From Epiperipatus broadwayi (Eukaryota > Onychophora > Udeonychophora > Euonychophora > Peripatidae): a stretch of DNA of 64,000 nt. A program made the position numbers and the translations under genes. The stretch covers positions 4,151,081-4,215,080 of the forward strand of contig JAQFVV010000063.1 in assembly GCA_028023455.1 (NCBI GenBank), given 5' to 3'. The notes below the pieces were generated by a model. That model did no database searches, was not told the DNA's origin, and saw only the letters and a list, made by a program, of their open reading frames with translations. Positions 12,066 through 22,840 of the stretch are shown here, one piece after another (within the stretch, counting starts at the first letter, position 1; every line of letters begins with the position of its first letter).

Positions 12066-13484
12066 TGTACCAAGGTACATTGTTATCTAATTAATATTTT
12101 ATAAATCTCGTTTTTTAAAAAAATAAAAGCTGAAGAATAAAGATTTAAAACTAAAGGAGTAGGGTAGGGGGTTTTATTATTAAAGAAAAAATAAATAATA
12201 AATGCTTTAAAAGAGGATAAGATTTTTTTTAATTAAAAAAGAAAAAAAAAATCTTATGAAATAAAAATGATTTAATATTATTTTGATTAATTTGTAATAA
12301 AAAATAATAAAGAATTTTCGTTTTGTTTTACAATTAAAAAATAATTATAATTATTTTTAAAAGTATTTTTACCACTTTTAATAAAGAATCTAAGGTGAAA
12401 GAGTTTATTTTTATTTATTTTGTTTTACAATAAAACAATTAAATGTGTGTGTGTGTGAAAGTTTTAAAAAAAAAAATAGAAGCCCAATCAAAGTGAAGCA
12501 AACACCAGTTCAAAGGAAACCATGTTCGAATAAAGCAAGTAAAGTAGCAGAGTGTGTGTATGCTGAAAAATCCACAAAAGATTTATATAAGATTACAGGA
12601 TCCAAAGGAGATTTCTTGGAAGTTAGCGCTAACCGGTCATAAGTAATTTTAAAGAATCTACATTGTGCTGTGTACGTCATTTATAAATTCATAAATCCTA
12701 GGTAACTTTTGTTTTAATATGCTTTCATTCTTGATTTCCTTTAAAAATAAACAATAAACTGTGCTAAATAAAACTTTAAACTTTTTAAAATAATATTTGG
12801 AAAATACAAACAATATCGGCTTCTATGTTTAATTATATTTAAAGACATTGTGTTTATGAAAGTGTGAATTTTAAGTTAATGCATTGTGTGCATTTTATTT
12901 ATAATAGTAATGTATTAAAAAATATTTATCTAAAATGAACAGTGTGCGTCTTTAAATTATAAAGGAAAACAATTGTTTTTTTTGTTAAAAATAAAAAAGG
13001 AAATATTTAAATTGTCTTTTAAAATATTTATGTTTATGTTTTAACACACACGGTTATACAAAGTGATATTTTAATAAAGTGGAAAGGGAAAAATTTAATC
13101 ATTAAATAAGAAATAATTAATTTAAAAGTAAAAGGATAGGGAAATTATAATTTTAAAAGTAAGGATTTGTTGTGTAAAGATGTAAATTGTTTTCTCATTC
13201 AGTACATTGTTATTTTTTTTTTAAAATAGAAGTATTATCTTGGGCGGAGTTGTTATTCTCTTGAAAGGTTGTTAAAATTTGTTGAGCTAGCTGGATCTCA
13301 GGTATTAGATAGACTGATCAGATAGACACATTGGTTACAAATGTAATTAGCTGGTGCCCAAAGTTTTTTCTTTAAAACAGTGTTTGTTTAGTTAGTATTT
13401 ATCTAGTAGCCGAGTGTTTATATTATTGGTAGATTGCTGCTAATGATATTTTACACTCTACCTGAGGACCAAACACCTTTAAAG
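12066..13484 (+). repeat. 5' terminal repeat of gypsy element 1
   Basis: It shares high identity with 17841-19334 from the TGTACC start to a common ...CCTGAGGACCAA.CACCTT tail. It carries about 110 bases near 12330-12440 that the 3' copy lacks, bracketed by two GTTTTGTTTTACAA motifs, which suggests a slip or recombination event. A primer-binding-site-like TGGTGCCC sits inside it at 13352-13359. If that is the true site, the functional LTR ends near 13350 and the remaining ~130 bases are leader. AATAAA signals are frequent but not informative at this base composition. Confidence 0.75.
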
Positions 13485-13560
13485 ATTGGATAGTTTAGCA
13501 AGGGAGAAAAAGTTTAGATTTTTATTTATTGTTTTTATTTTAGATAAATAAGGTGGGTGG

Positions 13561-13708
13561 TTCATTTGGCGCATCAACATGGCCTGAAACTAGACATTTC
13601 AAGTGGTAGGACCAACGTAAGTTGTGGTTGGACGTTCATTTGGCATATTAACATGACCTGAAACTGGTCATTTCAAATGGTAAGACCAATGTAAGTTGTA
13701 GTTGGATG
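13561..13708 (+). repeat. 74-bp tandem duplication in the element 1 leader
   Basis: TTCATTTGGCGCATCAACAT at 13561 and TTCATTTGGCATATTAACAT at 13635 start two copies of a 74-base unit that share CCTGAAACT, CATTTCAA and GTAAGTTGT... further in. The first copy contains TTTGGCGCATC, an alternative primer-binding-like site directly after TTCA. Confidence 0.75.
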
Positions 13709-14044
13709 TTTTTGAGGTGGGATGGTCAAAGTTAGCCATTAATAATATAGGTGACAGTTAGTGAGAAAGAAGTTAGAAGGTGTGATAGTGGGTTTTTTTT
13801 TTTTTTGAGAGAACCGGTTAGATTAGTACAACTTGTAAATGGTGATTTTTATATGACATTATATAACGTGGAAGTATATTCCTTAAGAAAGAAAAAAATA
13901 TAAGGGACACTCCGAATGAATGAGGATAGTCGAACATGAGGCATAAAGATGGAACTAGGTGAGTGAAGGTTGGTTGTACATATGTTTTGAAATAAAGAAA
14001 AAGAATTTTACTCTTTTAATGAAATTAGATGAATTATTGGTGAA

Positions 14045-14595
14045 ATGGAAATAGCGAGCCGGGTTATGAAAATAAAGACTTTCTCTGGAAACAGAGGGGA
14101 AATACCGAATAGACATTTAGAGAGTTTAGAGCAGTTTTTCTCCTGTAATGAGTTTAATGAATTAACTAAGGTTAATATAGCCATTAGTTATATACAGGAT
14201 GAGGCTGAAATTTGGTGGGACTCAATGGGAGTAAAACCAACAAGCTTTGAGGAGTACAAATGAGCATTGCTGTCAACCTATTGGGGGGAGGAACTTCAGG
14301 AGATCATTAAGCATCAGGCAGAACAGGATAAATGGGGGATAGGGGAATTATTGAGCACAGACAAATAGCTAAATTGAGAATGGTTATAGCATACAAGTTG
14401 ACTGAACAGCAAATTTTGCGTATAGTAAGGCGAGGTTTTCCAGAGGATATTCAAAAGATAATAATGGTAAAGGCCCCTATAGAGCAGACTGCAGAGATAC
14501 TTATGATGTTGGATAGCAGTAGACAGTATGAGGAAAGTTGGAGTGAAGAAAGGAATGCTGAGAATACTTGTGGGCAATTAGCAAACTTGACATAA
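14045..14595 (+). pseudogene. Gag-like fragment of gypsy element 1
   Basis: The first frame (14045-14263) has KIKTFSGNRGE, HLESLEQFF and EAEIWWDSM, the F-x-G ... W-W pattern of the retrotransposon Gag capsid domain. It ends at a stop, and a second frame (14332-14595) continues with KLTEQQILRIVRRGFPEDIQ, a helical capsid-like stretch. The - strand element at 26627-26022 has the same arrangement (KFHGNPGEG, HLESLAVLF), so the two elements are the same lineage. The structural capsid role is inferred from family knowledge. No CCHC zinc knuckle was seen. Confidence 0.7.
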
Positions 14596-14610
14596 AACAA
14601 GGAGGAGGAG

Positions 14611-14961
14611 TTGAGAATGGCATCTCATTCATGCCCAAAAATAGAAATAAAAATCGAAGGAAGGACTGTAAACGTGCTGTTTGACTCAGGAAGTCAGGTA
14701 TCAGTGATTTCACAGAAAATGTTTGATGAAATATGTCGCAGCAATGTAAAAATCAAAACCTTGCCACTAAAGAATGTATATGTAATGTTGGTGAATGGAA
14801 AAAAAACTAAGTTGGCATCAGAACAGGCTTGGATAAGTATGAATATAGCAGGAAAGGTATATAACCATGTTATGTTGATTTTAGAGGGACTGATACATGA
14901 TGTTATCCTGGGTTCAGATTTTATGTGTGAAGTTGGATGCATGTTAGATTATGAGAAATGA
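14611..14961 (+). pseudogene. Aspartic protease domain of gypsy element 1
   Basis: A 116-residue frame holds VLFDSGSQVSVIS (the Asp-Ser-Gly active site with flanking hydrophobics, residues about 27-39) and later VILGSDFM, the hydrophobic-hydrophobic-Gly motif of retropepsins followed by the SDF typical of gypsy proteases. In a live element this domain cleaves the polyprotein. The frame ends at an in-frame TGA just after the domain, and downstream sequence to about 15160 is open only in pieces. Confidence 0.8.
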
Positions 14962-15159
14962 CAAGTGAGAATTAGTGAGGTGGAAATCCCATTTGATATG
15001 TGTGAAATAAATAATGTTAATGCAGAGGGTGATGTAGAAAGTGCAGGAATAGAAATAGAGTAAAATGTGAAGGCCGATGAGTGAGGAAATAAGGATGGAA
15101 AACAATTGAAAGAGTTGTTGGATGCATAAGAAAGTATATTTTCAGAAGTTCCTGGAGTC

Positions 15160-15970
15160 ATTGATGGGTATGAGCATAGGATAAAGCTTATGGAAAACTG
15201 ACCATATCAAGCACAAGCATACCCTATACCACATCAATATAGAAATGCAGTGGAAGAACAACTAGAGAATATATTAAAGTGGGGAATTATTTCTAAATGC
15301 TCGTCTCCATATAACAACCCGCTAGTTACAGTAAAGAAAAAAATGGGTCTGTTTGATTGTGCCTGGATGATCGACAATTGAATAAAATAACAGTGTTAGA
15401 TACCAATGCACCACCACCTATAAATGAATTATTAATGAAGTTTCATAAAAAAAAATATTTTCAACTTTTGACCTAACAGCCAGTTACTGACAGATCAAGC
15501 TGCATCCTGAGGACCGGAAATACACCGCTTTCCGTTTAAACAGACGGGCATATAATTTCAACCGAATTCCTTTCGGTTTAAAAAACAGTGAAGCAGGATT
15601 AATGTGATGCCTTGATCAAGTGTTATTTGATAAAATCAAAAACTTGATTACTATGTACATGGATGATATTATTTTAGCCTCAGAAAGTGTTGAAGAACAC
15701 TTTGAACATTTGAAATTGCTATTCAATTAATGCAAAAATAAAGGGATTAAATTAAATTTGAGCAAAAGCCATTTAATGACTACAGAAGTAAACTTTTTAG
15801 GACACATAATTAGTGAACAAGGAATATCTCCAAATCCAGAAAAAATCCAAGCTATACAAAATTTTCCCAGGCCAACAAAGTCTTTTCTCCGGTTGTGTAA
15901 TTTTTTCAATCGATTTTATAAAAAATTTCCCTCAGATATGGAGTCTCAGTTACAACTATTAAGAAAAGAT
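15160..15970 (+). pseudogene. Reverse transcriptase of gypsy element 1
   Basis: Broken frames give the gypsy RT landmarks in order: an approach segment with QYRNAVEEQLENILKWGII, then SKCSSPYNNPLVTVKKK, a degraded LCLDxR-type segment, FRLNRRAYNFNRIPFGLKN, and YMDDIILAS at about 15655 with both catalytic aspartates. LGHIISEQGISPNPEKIQAI follows in the frame at 15758-16006, leading into the connection domain. At least three stops or shifts interrupt it, for example near 15200, 15355 and 15727. It cannot make active enzyme. Confidence 0.85.
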
Positions 15971-16044
15971 AAAAAAATGGGCATGGGAAGAGCAACAAGA
16001 GCGTAGTTTTGAAAGTGTAAAAAAAGGTTTTTTTAAAGGAAGTC

Positions 16045-16440
16045 ATGTTGACATACCCAGATTTTGGTAAACCATTTATTGTACAAAAGGACAGCAGTGG
16101 AATCAGATTGGGGGCTACATTATCTCAGTTGCAAGATGATGGGAAGTACAGGGTGCTTTTCTTTGAAAGTTGTTTACTAAATGGGCTAGAGAAAAATTAC
16201 ACTGTAACTGAGAGAGGCTTTAGCGATCATGTGGGCCTTTAAAAAGTTTAGGCAGTACTTAATAGGGTCGCAGGTGCTAATGATCACTGACCACAAGAGT
16301 TTTGAGTTCCTTAATCATAGTTTTCTTACAAATAGTAGGTTGATTCAATGGAGTCTATTCTTGCAAGAATTCGATTTTAGTATATAGTATAGTCCAGGTA
16401 AAGACAATATGGCAGCATATGTTTTAAATACCCAATAGAA
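16045..16440 (+). pseudogene. RNase H domain of gypsy element 1
   Basis: MLTYPDFGKPFIVQKDSSG corresponds to the YPDF...TDSS start of gypsy RNase H (the usual Thr before the Asp is Lys here). It is followed by GATLSQ, YTVTERGF (the conserved TE) and, in another frame, TDHKSFEFLN with the third catalytic Asp. The final VADxLSR block is reduced to a degenerate MAAYVLNTQ. The frame changes near 16240 and a stop near 16385 disrupt it. Confidence 0.75.
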
Positions 16441-16482
16441 CCTCAGATACAGCATTTAAATTGTGATAACGCCGACATAGTA

Positions 16483-17599
16483 ATGGCAGAAATACACCAA
16501 GGCGATGAAATAGAATGTGGTTTGAAAAGGTTAAGAGAGTTGCAAGAAAAGGATGCAGAATGTAAACAAATAATGTTATTTGCATCACCAACCTATAGGT
16601 GGATCTATAAACAACACATTATGGAAAGAAAGGAAACAATATTGTTTAAAAGATGGAGTTTTGCAACACAAAATGAAAGATAGTGAACATACGCTTGTTT
16701 TGCCAATGGTCATGCGGAAACAGATGATCAAATATATACATGAAAAATACGGACATTACGGGGTAAGCAAAACTGAAGGATGGATAAACAACTGGTTTTA
16801 TTGGCTGAGAATGTATAGGAGTGTTTTAAATGTCATAGAGGGGTGTATAGTGTGTGCAAAAACTAAACCTCCTAATATGTCAAATGTGGGGCCATTGAGA
16901 CCTATATACGCATATCAGCCTAATAGTTTATTGGCAATAGATTTTTAAGGACCATTAGGTTGTGACTTATGACATTTTTTTCCAAATTTGTGGCTATTTA
17001 CCCGGATGTGCAAGTGGATGCTAAACAGACCATACCATAAGAGTCCTTGAACATCAACATTTTCGAGACATGGGAGTACCAAGACAAATAATGTCGGATC
17101 ACAGAACGTCTTTTATGTCTGAAGAATGGAGAAAATGGACAGAGCGTCACAAGATAAAGCATATCCTCACTTCAATTCACAATCTAATCCATGCGAACGA
17201 ATCATGAGGGAATTGGGACATTTATTTTGTGTGTACCTACAGAATAATATCGTAGATGGGTGAAGGAGGCAAGAAGAGTAGCTGACATAATAAATTGGTC
17301 AAAGAATAAATCAACGGGATTTGAGCCTATTAGACTCCATCAAGGAAAGAATGTCCCATATCCATTCAAAACTATCTTACCAGTTAGATTGCCATATATT
17401 GATAAAAAAAGAGAATGTAGACGAGGCACACCATAAGCTTAGAAAGATGTGTAGTATAAGACAAAAAAGGCAATTGAAGGTCAAATTTGTGTTTAAGTTG
17501 GGGGATGAAGTAATGGTGAGGGTAAATCCAGTAAGCCACCTGGAGAAAGAATATATAAGAAATTTCAGCCAATATATGATAAGCTGTATAAAATCATAA
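16483..17599 (+). pseudogene. Integrase of gypsy element 1
   Basis: The zinc-binding HHCC domain is visible in the frame at 16580-16948: YIHEKYGHYGVSKTEGW supplies the histidines and CIVCAKTKPPN the cysteines. PNSLLAIDF follows with the first core Asp, then a stop. Further downstream, VPRQIMSDHRTSFMS contains the second core Asp, and a segment with NPCERIMRELGHLF supplies the Glu of the D-D-E triad. The C-terminal frame (17321-17599) has RQKRQLKVKFVFKLGDEVMV, the LGDxV motif of chromovirus/gypsy integrase tails. Several shifts make it non-functional. Confidence 0.8.
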
Positions 17600-17840
17600 A
17601 AGAATATGGAAATAATTCATTTGAAGGTCGCTCAGGGGTCGGAGAAAAAAGGAACGTTCAATGCTCGATCTCTATAATTACTGAAAAAAGAATTATAGTA
17701 AATAAATATGATGATACGGTTATAGGAAGACAAATTGTCATTAAATAAAGTAGTGGGAAGCAATATAATATTTATGAATTTAGATTTTGAAACTAAAATA
17801 CTCAGAATGATATTTTAGTTTAGGGGACTGACAGAGATAA

Positions 17841-19334
17841 TGTACCGAGGTACATTGTTATCTAATTAATATTTTATAAATCTCGTTTTTTAAAAAATTT
17901 AAAAGTTGAAAGAATAAAGATTTAAAATTAAAGAGTTGGGTAGGGGGTTTTATTATTAAAGAAATAATAAATGCTTTAAATGAGGATAAGATTTTTTCAT
18001 TTAAAAAGAGAAAAAAAACTTTATGAAATAAATATGATTTAATATTATTTTGATTAATTTGTAATAAAAAATAAGGAATTTTTGTTTTGTTTTACAATAA
18101 AACAATTAAATGTGTGTGTGTGAAAGTTTTAAAGAAAAAAAAAGCTCAATCAAAGTGAAGCAAATGCCAGTTATTCCACGAGACAATAAACGCTGAAGTT
18201 AATAAAAAATTTCCATTGTTTAAACTGTTTAAATATTTCAACATTATTATTCTGGGATTATTATTACATTTTTAAAAATATTTCTTGAAGCTATAGATAT
18301 AACAATTATACAAATTGTTATGTCTTCCGATACAGTGCACTGTTAAATCACCGTGTTGTACAATCAGCTGGAACTTTCTTAGTTCGGAGGAAATCATGTT
18401 CGAATAAAGCAAGTAAAGTAGTGGAGTGTGTGTATTCTAGAAAATCCATGAAAGTTTATATAAGATTACAGGATACAAATGGATTTGTTGGAAGTTAGCG
18501 CTAACCAGTCATAAGTAATTTTAAAGAATCTACATTGTGCTGTGTATGTTATTTATAAATTCATAAATCCTAGGTAACTTTTATTTTAACATGCTTTCAT
18601 TCTTGATTTCCTTTAAAGATAAACAATAAACTGTGCTAAATAAAACTTTAAACTTTTTGAAATAATATTTGGAAAATACAAACAATATCGGCTTCTATGT
18701 TTAATTATATTTAAAGACATTGTGTGTATGAAAGTGTGAATTTTAAGTTAATGCATTGTGTGCATTTTATTTATAATAGTAATGTATTAAAAAACATTTA
18801 TTTTAAAATGAACAGAGTGTGCGTCTTTAAGTTATAAAGCCAAACGATTGTTTTTTTTTGTTAAAAATAAAAAAAGGAAATATTTAAATTGTTTTTTAAA
18901 ATATTTATGTTTATGTTTTAACACACACGGTTATACAAAGTGATATTTTAATAAAGTGGAAAGGGAAAAATTTAATCTTTAAATAAGAAATAATTAATTT
19001 AAAAGTAAGGATTTGTTGTGTAAAGATGTAAATTGTTTTCTCATTCAATACATTGTTATTTTTTTTTAATAGAAGTATTATAGGGCAGAGTTGTTATTCT
19101 TTTAAAAAGGTTGTTAACATCCATTGAGCTAGCTGGATCTCAGGTACTAGATAGGCTGATCAGATAGACACATTGGTTACGAATGTAATTAACTGGCGCC
19201 CAAAGGTTTTTTTCTTTAAAATAAATAAAGTGTTTATTTGGTTAGTATTTATCTAGTAGCCGAGTGTTTATATTATTGGTAGATTACTGCTAATGATATT
19301 TTACACTCTACCTGAGGACCAAGCACCTTCGAAG
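17841..19334 (+). repeat. 3' terminal repeat of gypsy element 1, with a 208-bp insertion
   Basis: Matches the 5' repeat from TGTACCGAGGTACATTG onwards. Relative to that copy it has an extra 208 bases (18173-18380) flanked by AGTT on both sides (18169-18172 and 18381-18384), suggesting a small insertion with a 4-bp target duplication. No convincing inverted ends are seen in it. At 19194-19201 it contains TGGCGCCC, a classic gypsy primer-binding start, followed by ~130 bases homologous to the region downstream of the same motif in the 5' copy. Confidence 0.75.
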
Positions 19335-19462
19335 AGTAAATGATGAGAAGGAAGGTAGAGTAAAGTTATGAGATTATTATTATCTGTAATCTTTATTAAT
19401 ATTAGTAATATTATTATTAGTTAAGTTTGGTTGGGAAGGTGGACAGTTCAATATATATATAT

Positions 19463-20853
19463 TGTGCTGGTCGGATTTGTATGTTCACGTAACAAGATCA
19501 AGCATCTAGGCAAAAGTACCTCGAATCCAATCGTGCGCAAGATACACAGGTCAGGAATACTCATGAACTCTGCCCTATTTGCATATTTCCCAGATCTATA
19601 ACATTATGAGCAACAATCCCGATGACATCGATTAATTTACTTCTCACCCGCCGGCATCAATCATCGGAGACACAAAAAAACTCTAGTCTAAATTTATATG
19701 ATAGAATAACTTAATAACTAGCTATATTTTATGAGCAATGAAGGCTCGCGACCTAGTATGTTAATTATATACTGAGCGGAGATCATCTAGTCATATTTAG
19801 CATAAGTAATAACTTAATATATTATCTTAACTAAAAGAAAGCAATGGTTCGAGTTTGATATATATATTTAAGATTTATTAATAACAAAAATTATGTCGGG
19901 TTATTTAGCCGCCATGAGCCTCGGAAATATTATATATATGTGTTTGATTCGTATTTAACAATAACATCATAATTTGCGGCTATGCCAATAATATAATATA
20001 TGTGTGATTAAATAAATTAGTGCTATTAGAGTACATTGTTGGAATACTATTACACCCCCAGAGATGAAAAAACCATTTACTTAATTTAAACAAAAATAAT
20101 TTCATAAGCAGATATTACATTTGGTTACATTCAATATTATGATTAATTTGAGTTATAGATAATTAATGCGCGGGGTGGGTAATGAATAACTATATAAACG
20201 ATACTAAATCTATCGCATAATATGTATATAAAACTAATGGACATATGTCTATTTAAAGAAATCTTCTCATTACAGCTTATGACTATTTCTGGGTGACTAA
20301 TAAGACACTGAAAGGCGGTGCGTGCATGGCGGCTGACTGGGTTGGTCCAATTATGGATCCTGGAGTGTGCTTCATGAATTTTTAATAACGAAATGGACTG
20401 ATTTCCTCTGCAAACGTAGCAGGGTCGGTTTGTTGAACGAAAGAGTCCAAGATTCCCTGGAATGAAGTACAGGCGAATCATGGATGATGAAGAATGGTCG
20501 GCAATGTCATTATCGGGCTGGATTTTCCAGAGCGATCCCCGTATAAAGCATGCACATAAGACCAAGGATGTCCCCCAGGGTGGTTTTACAGCCTGGTTTA
20601 ACGACATAGAGAACGACGATGGGGCCCGACTTCGCGGATGCCTCCATGTGAGAAAGAAGCACGAACATTTATATAACAAAATGCCTTTATGCATGTAATG
20701 CTTAATAATATAATATAAATATAATTCTAAAGATTAAAGATTATCGAAACAGATTTACTGCCCATAAATTATGAAATATTCGGCGTAATGATAGGGCTTC
20801 ACTAAGCAAACATGGGTAATAATTATACTTAAATATAAAACTAACATCTCAAG
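19463..20853 (-). other. GC-richer island, candidate minus-strand LTR
   Basis: Composition rises abruptly after the TA-run at 19451-19462. The block starts TGTGCTGGTCGG and ends ACATCTCA, so it has TG...CA ends. It is followed at 20853-20868 by GATCCCCCTCCCCCTT, which on the - strand is a polypurine tract in the right place for a 3' LTR of a minus-strand element. No partner copy was found in the window, so this is inference. It includes an open frame at 20462-20698 (+, 78 codons, KYRRIMDDEEWSAMSLSG...) and one on the opposite strand at 20694-20143 (183 codons). I recognise neither. Confidence 0.3.
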
Positions 20854-21390
20854 ATCCCCCTCCCCCTTACATTGTTACTTACTATTATTCATTACTTCTT
20901 ACACATTTAATAAATCTCAATTTTTGTTAATCAATGCCCTTGTGAAAATATATAGCGAGCACCTGGGCAAGTCGAATGAGACTTGTTTTGATCAAATTAT
21001 AAATTATTTACCCAGTAAATGATGGGTGGGGAAATGAAAATGAATTATATGCTTGCAATTTTAGAATACTATTGGCATATATTTTAAAATATAAATACAT
21101 AAATGTAAATGAAAATTTATTTGCCGCTTGGAATTAAAAGAAAAGGAAAAACATTTTATAGGAAGCTTAATATAGATTAGTTATATAGAGTTATACGAAT
21201 ACATATTTTGAAGACATTTAAAATAGGTGATTAAAATATAAATATTACAGAGAAGGCAGGATTTAATAATTATAAGCGGTCAAAGTTCTTTTACCTTGCT
21301 TATTTGGAAGAACGATTTCATTAGGAGTCAGTCCATCGGTATTGTTTCACTAGATCTAGGGTAGCATTATTATTTGAGAGATAGCATTTC
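20854..21390. other. AT-rich spacer between the GC island and gypsy element 2
   Basis: Begins with the pyrimidine tract 20853-20868 and is otherwise AT-rich. Nothing else was recognised. Confidence 0.5.
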
Positions 21391-22129
21391 ACTTTCACTG
21401 GAAAAATATACATAAAGTTCAGTAGTTCGGGATGCAGAGCTTTGTTCATGGGAACAGCATATTGGAATGGAGGGACAAGGCAAAATTTCCTACTCACGAC
21501 ACATTGAGTGATAATTAAAACTGGCATGGAATATGTATAACAACTTAGTTATTTAATGGTCTCCTTCATGGATTCAAATCCAGCAGTATATATACTTTTA
21601 ATTTGAAGCTGTAACTTAGCAACTACTGCTGGACCTGAGGCGGTTTAAGCACTTAAGTTTCATATGCGATAGTTTGACCGGATACTCTTATCTAGTAAGA
21701 TGTTTGAAACAATGCAAGTTTGTTATCTGTTTCTCGAACGATTGTTTTAAAATATATCTTATGATTTTAAAACAAGCTAGCGTGGACAATTTCCACTAAT
21801 GGGTTTATTTTATTATTACCAATTCGTAATCTTTTACTTTAATCTAATGGGTCTTCCGGGTAATTGTTTTTCGATAGACTTCTTAACATAATTGCATCAT
21901 TTCTGTCTCCATAATTATATATGAAAAAATAATAAGTTTCATATGTAATACCTTATATATAATATAACTTAATTAATTTATTCACAATCTCCTACACTGA
22001 AATATATAGATATTTATTATTTACGCCTGTATACACATGAGAATATTATTATTAAATAAAATATTTTTAAATTAAAATACATACGTGTTAATGTGATTTA
22101 TGTTATAATACTAACCAAAAGAAATATTT
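21391..22129 (-). repeat. Left (3') LTR-like repeat of element 2
   Basis: From ACTTTCACTGGAAAAATATA to ...CAAAAGAAATATTT this is nearly identical to 27404-28144. Homology stops sharply on both sides without TG...CA ends. AGTATATATACT near 21590, itself a palindrome, could be the LTR TATA box (also at about 27600 in the other copy). The left edge appears truncated relative to the predicted full LTR. Confidence 0.7.
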
Positions 22130-22334
22130 ATTATTATTAGCTATGTATATATGTGCATAAAGGCGGGTTTGAATACAGTTAGGTGGTAGGAGATTGGATG
22201 TGGGCTGTGAAGCAGGATCTGAGCATCTGATCATACCGAAAAAAAATGGAAAAAATGTTTAAAAAAGAAAAAAAAAAATTTACTTGATGTCCAGGTAACT
22301 AAAGAACAACTTTGGATTGGTGATGTATCTAAAG

Positions 22335-22632
22335 GGAATTTTGTGACTTTCATTTATGATAGAATCCTAACTTTTCTGCTATATTAGGAATTTTATGACT
22401 TTCATTTATGATAGAATACCCTCTCTGCTATATTAGAAATTTATGGCTTTCATTTATGATAGAATAGCTCTCTGCTATGTTAGAAATTTTATGATTTTTA
22501 TTTAGGCTAAAATACCCTCTTTGCTATATTAGAAATTTTTATGACTTTCATTTACTATTGAATATCCTAACTCTGTGTTATATTAGAAATTTATGATTTT
22601 CATTTATGATAGAGTATCCTCTCTTCTATGTT
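22335..22632 (+). repeat. Minisatellite, six ~50-bp units
   Basis: Six degenerate copies of a unit with the core ACTTTCATTTATGATAGAAT, then CCTCTCTGCTATATTAG and AAATTTTATG. Unit length varies from about 47 to 54 bases. It sits between the end of the element 2 integrase and its left LTR, so it is either part of that element's 3' untranslated region or a later insertion. Confidence 0.85.
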
Positions 22633-22840
22633 ACTAGAAAAAATTTTCACTGTCTTCAAAAAAAAAAACTGCTTCATTAATTGAATACAATAAGATAATA
22701 ATACAAAAAACTATGCTTGGTTAACTGATTAACATAAAATAATAATAAAAAACTATTATAACATATACAAATTATTAGAATCCTAAATCATTTGCCATTG
22801 CATATTGATGTCATTGTGTTCTATCCGCCCAGCTTCTCCT

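Larger units (their letters stand above)
12066..19450 (+). mobile_element. Ty3/gypsy LTR retrotransposon, decayed (element 1)
   Basis: Direct terminal repeats beginning TGTACC at 12066 and 17841 enclose fragments in gypsy order: Gag, protease, reverse transcriptase, RNase H, integrase. A TA-run lies on each side (TATAT before 12066, ATATAT after 19450), so any target duplication is masked. The pol region has many stops and frame changes, so the element cannot encode a full polyprotein. The 3' limit is uncertain: strong LTR homology stops near 19334, but a TTCA at 19447-19450 matches the position of a TTCA at 13561-13564. Orientation is sense to the host gene. A related element lies tail to tail at 21.4-28.1 kb. 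Confidence 0.85.

Noticed and set aside
12445-12642. 65-codon frame inside the 5' LTR
   Set aside because: Lies in the terminal repeat, is not preserved in the 3' copy, and has no recognisable domain.
22335-22632. CRISPR-like array of ~50-bp units
   Set aside because: Units are contiguous and degenerate with no unique spacers, so it is a minisatellite.
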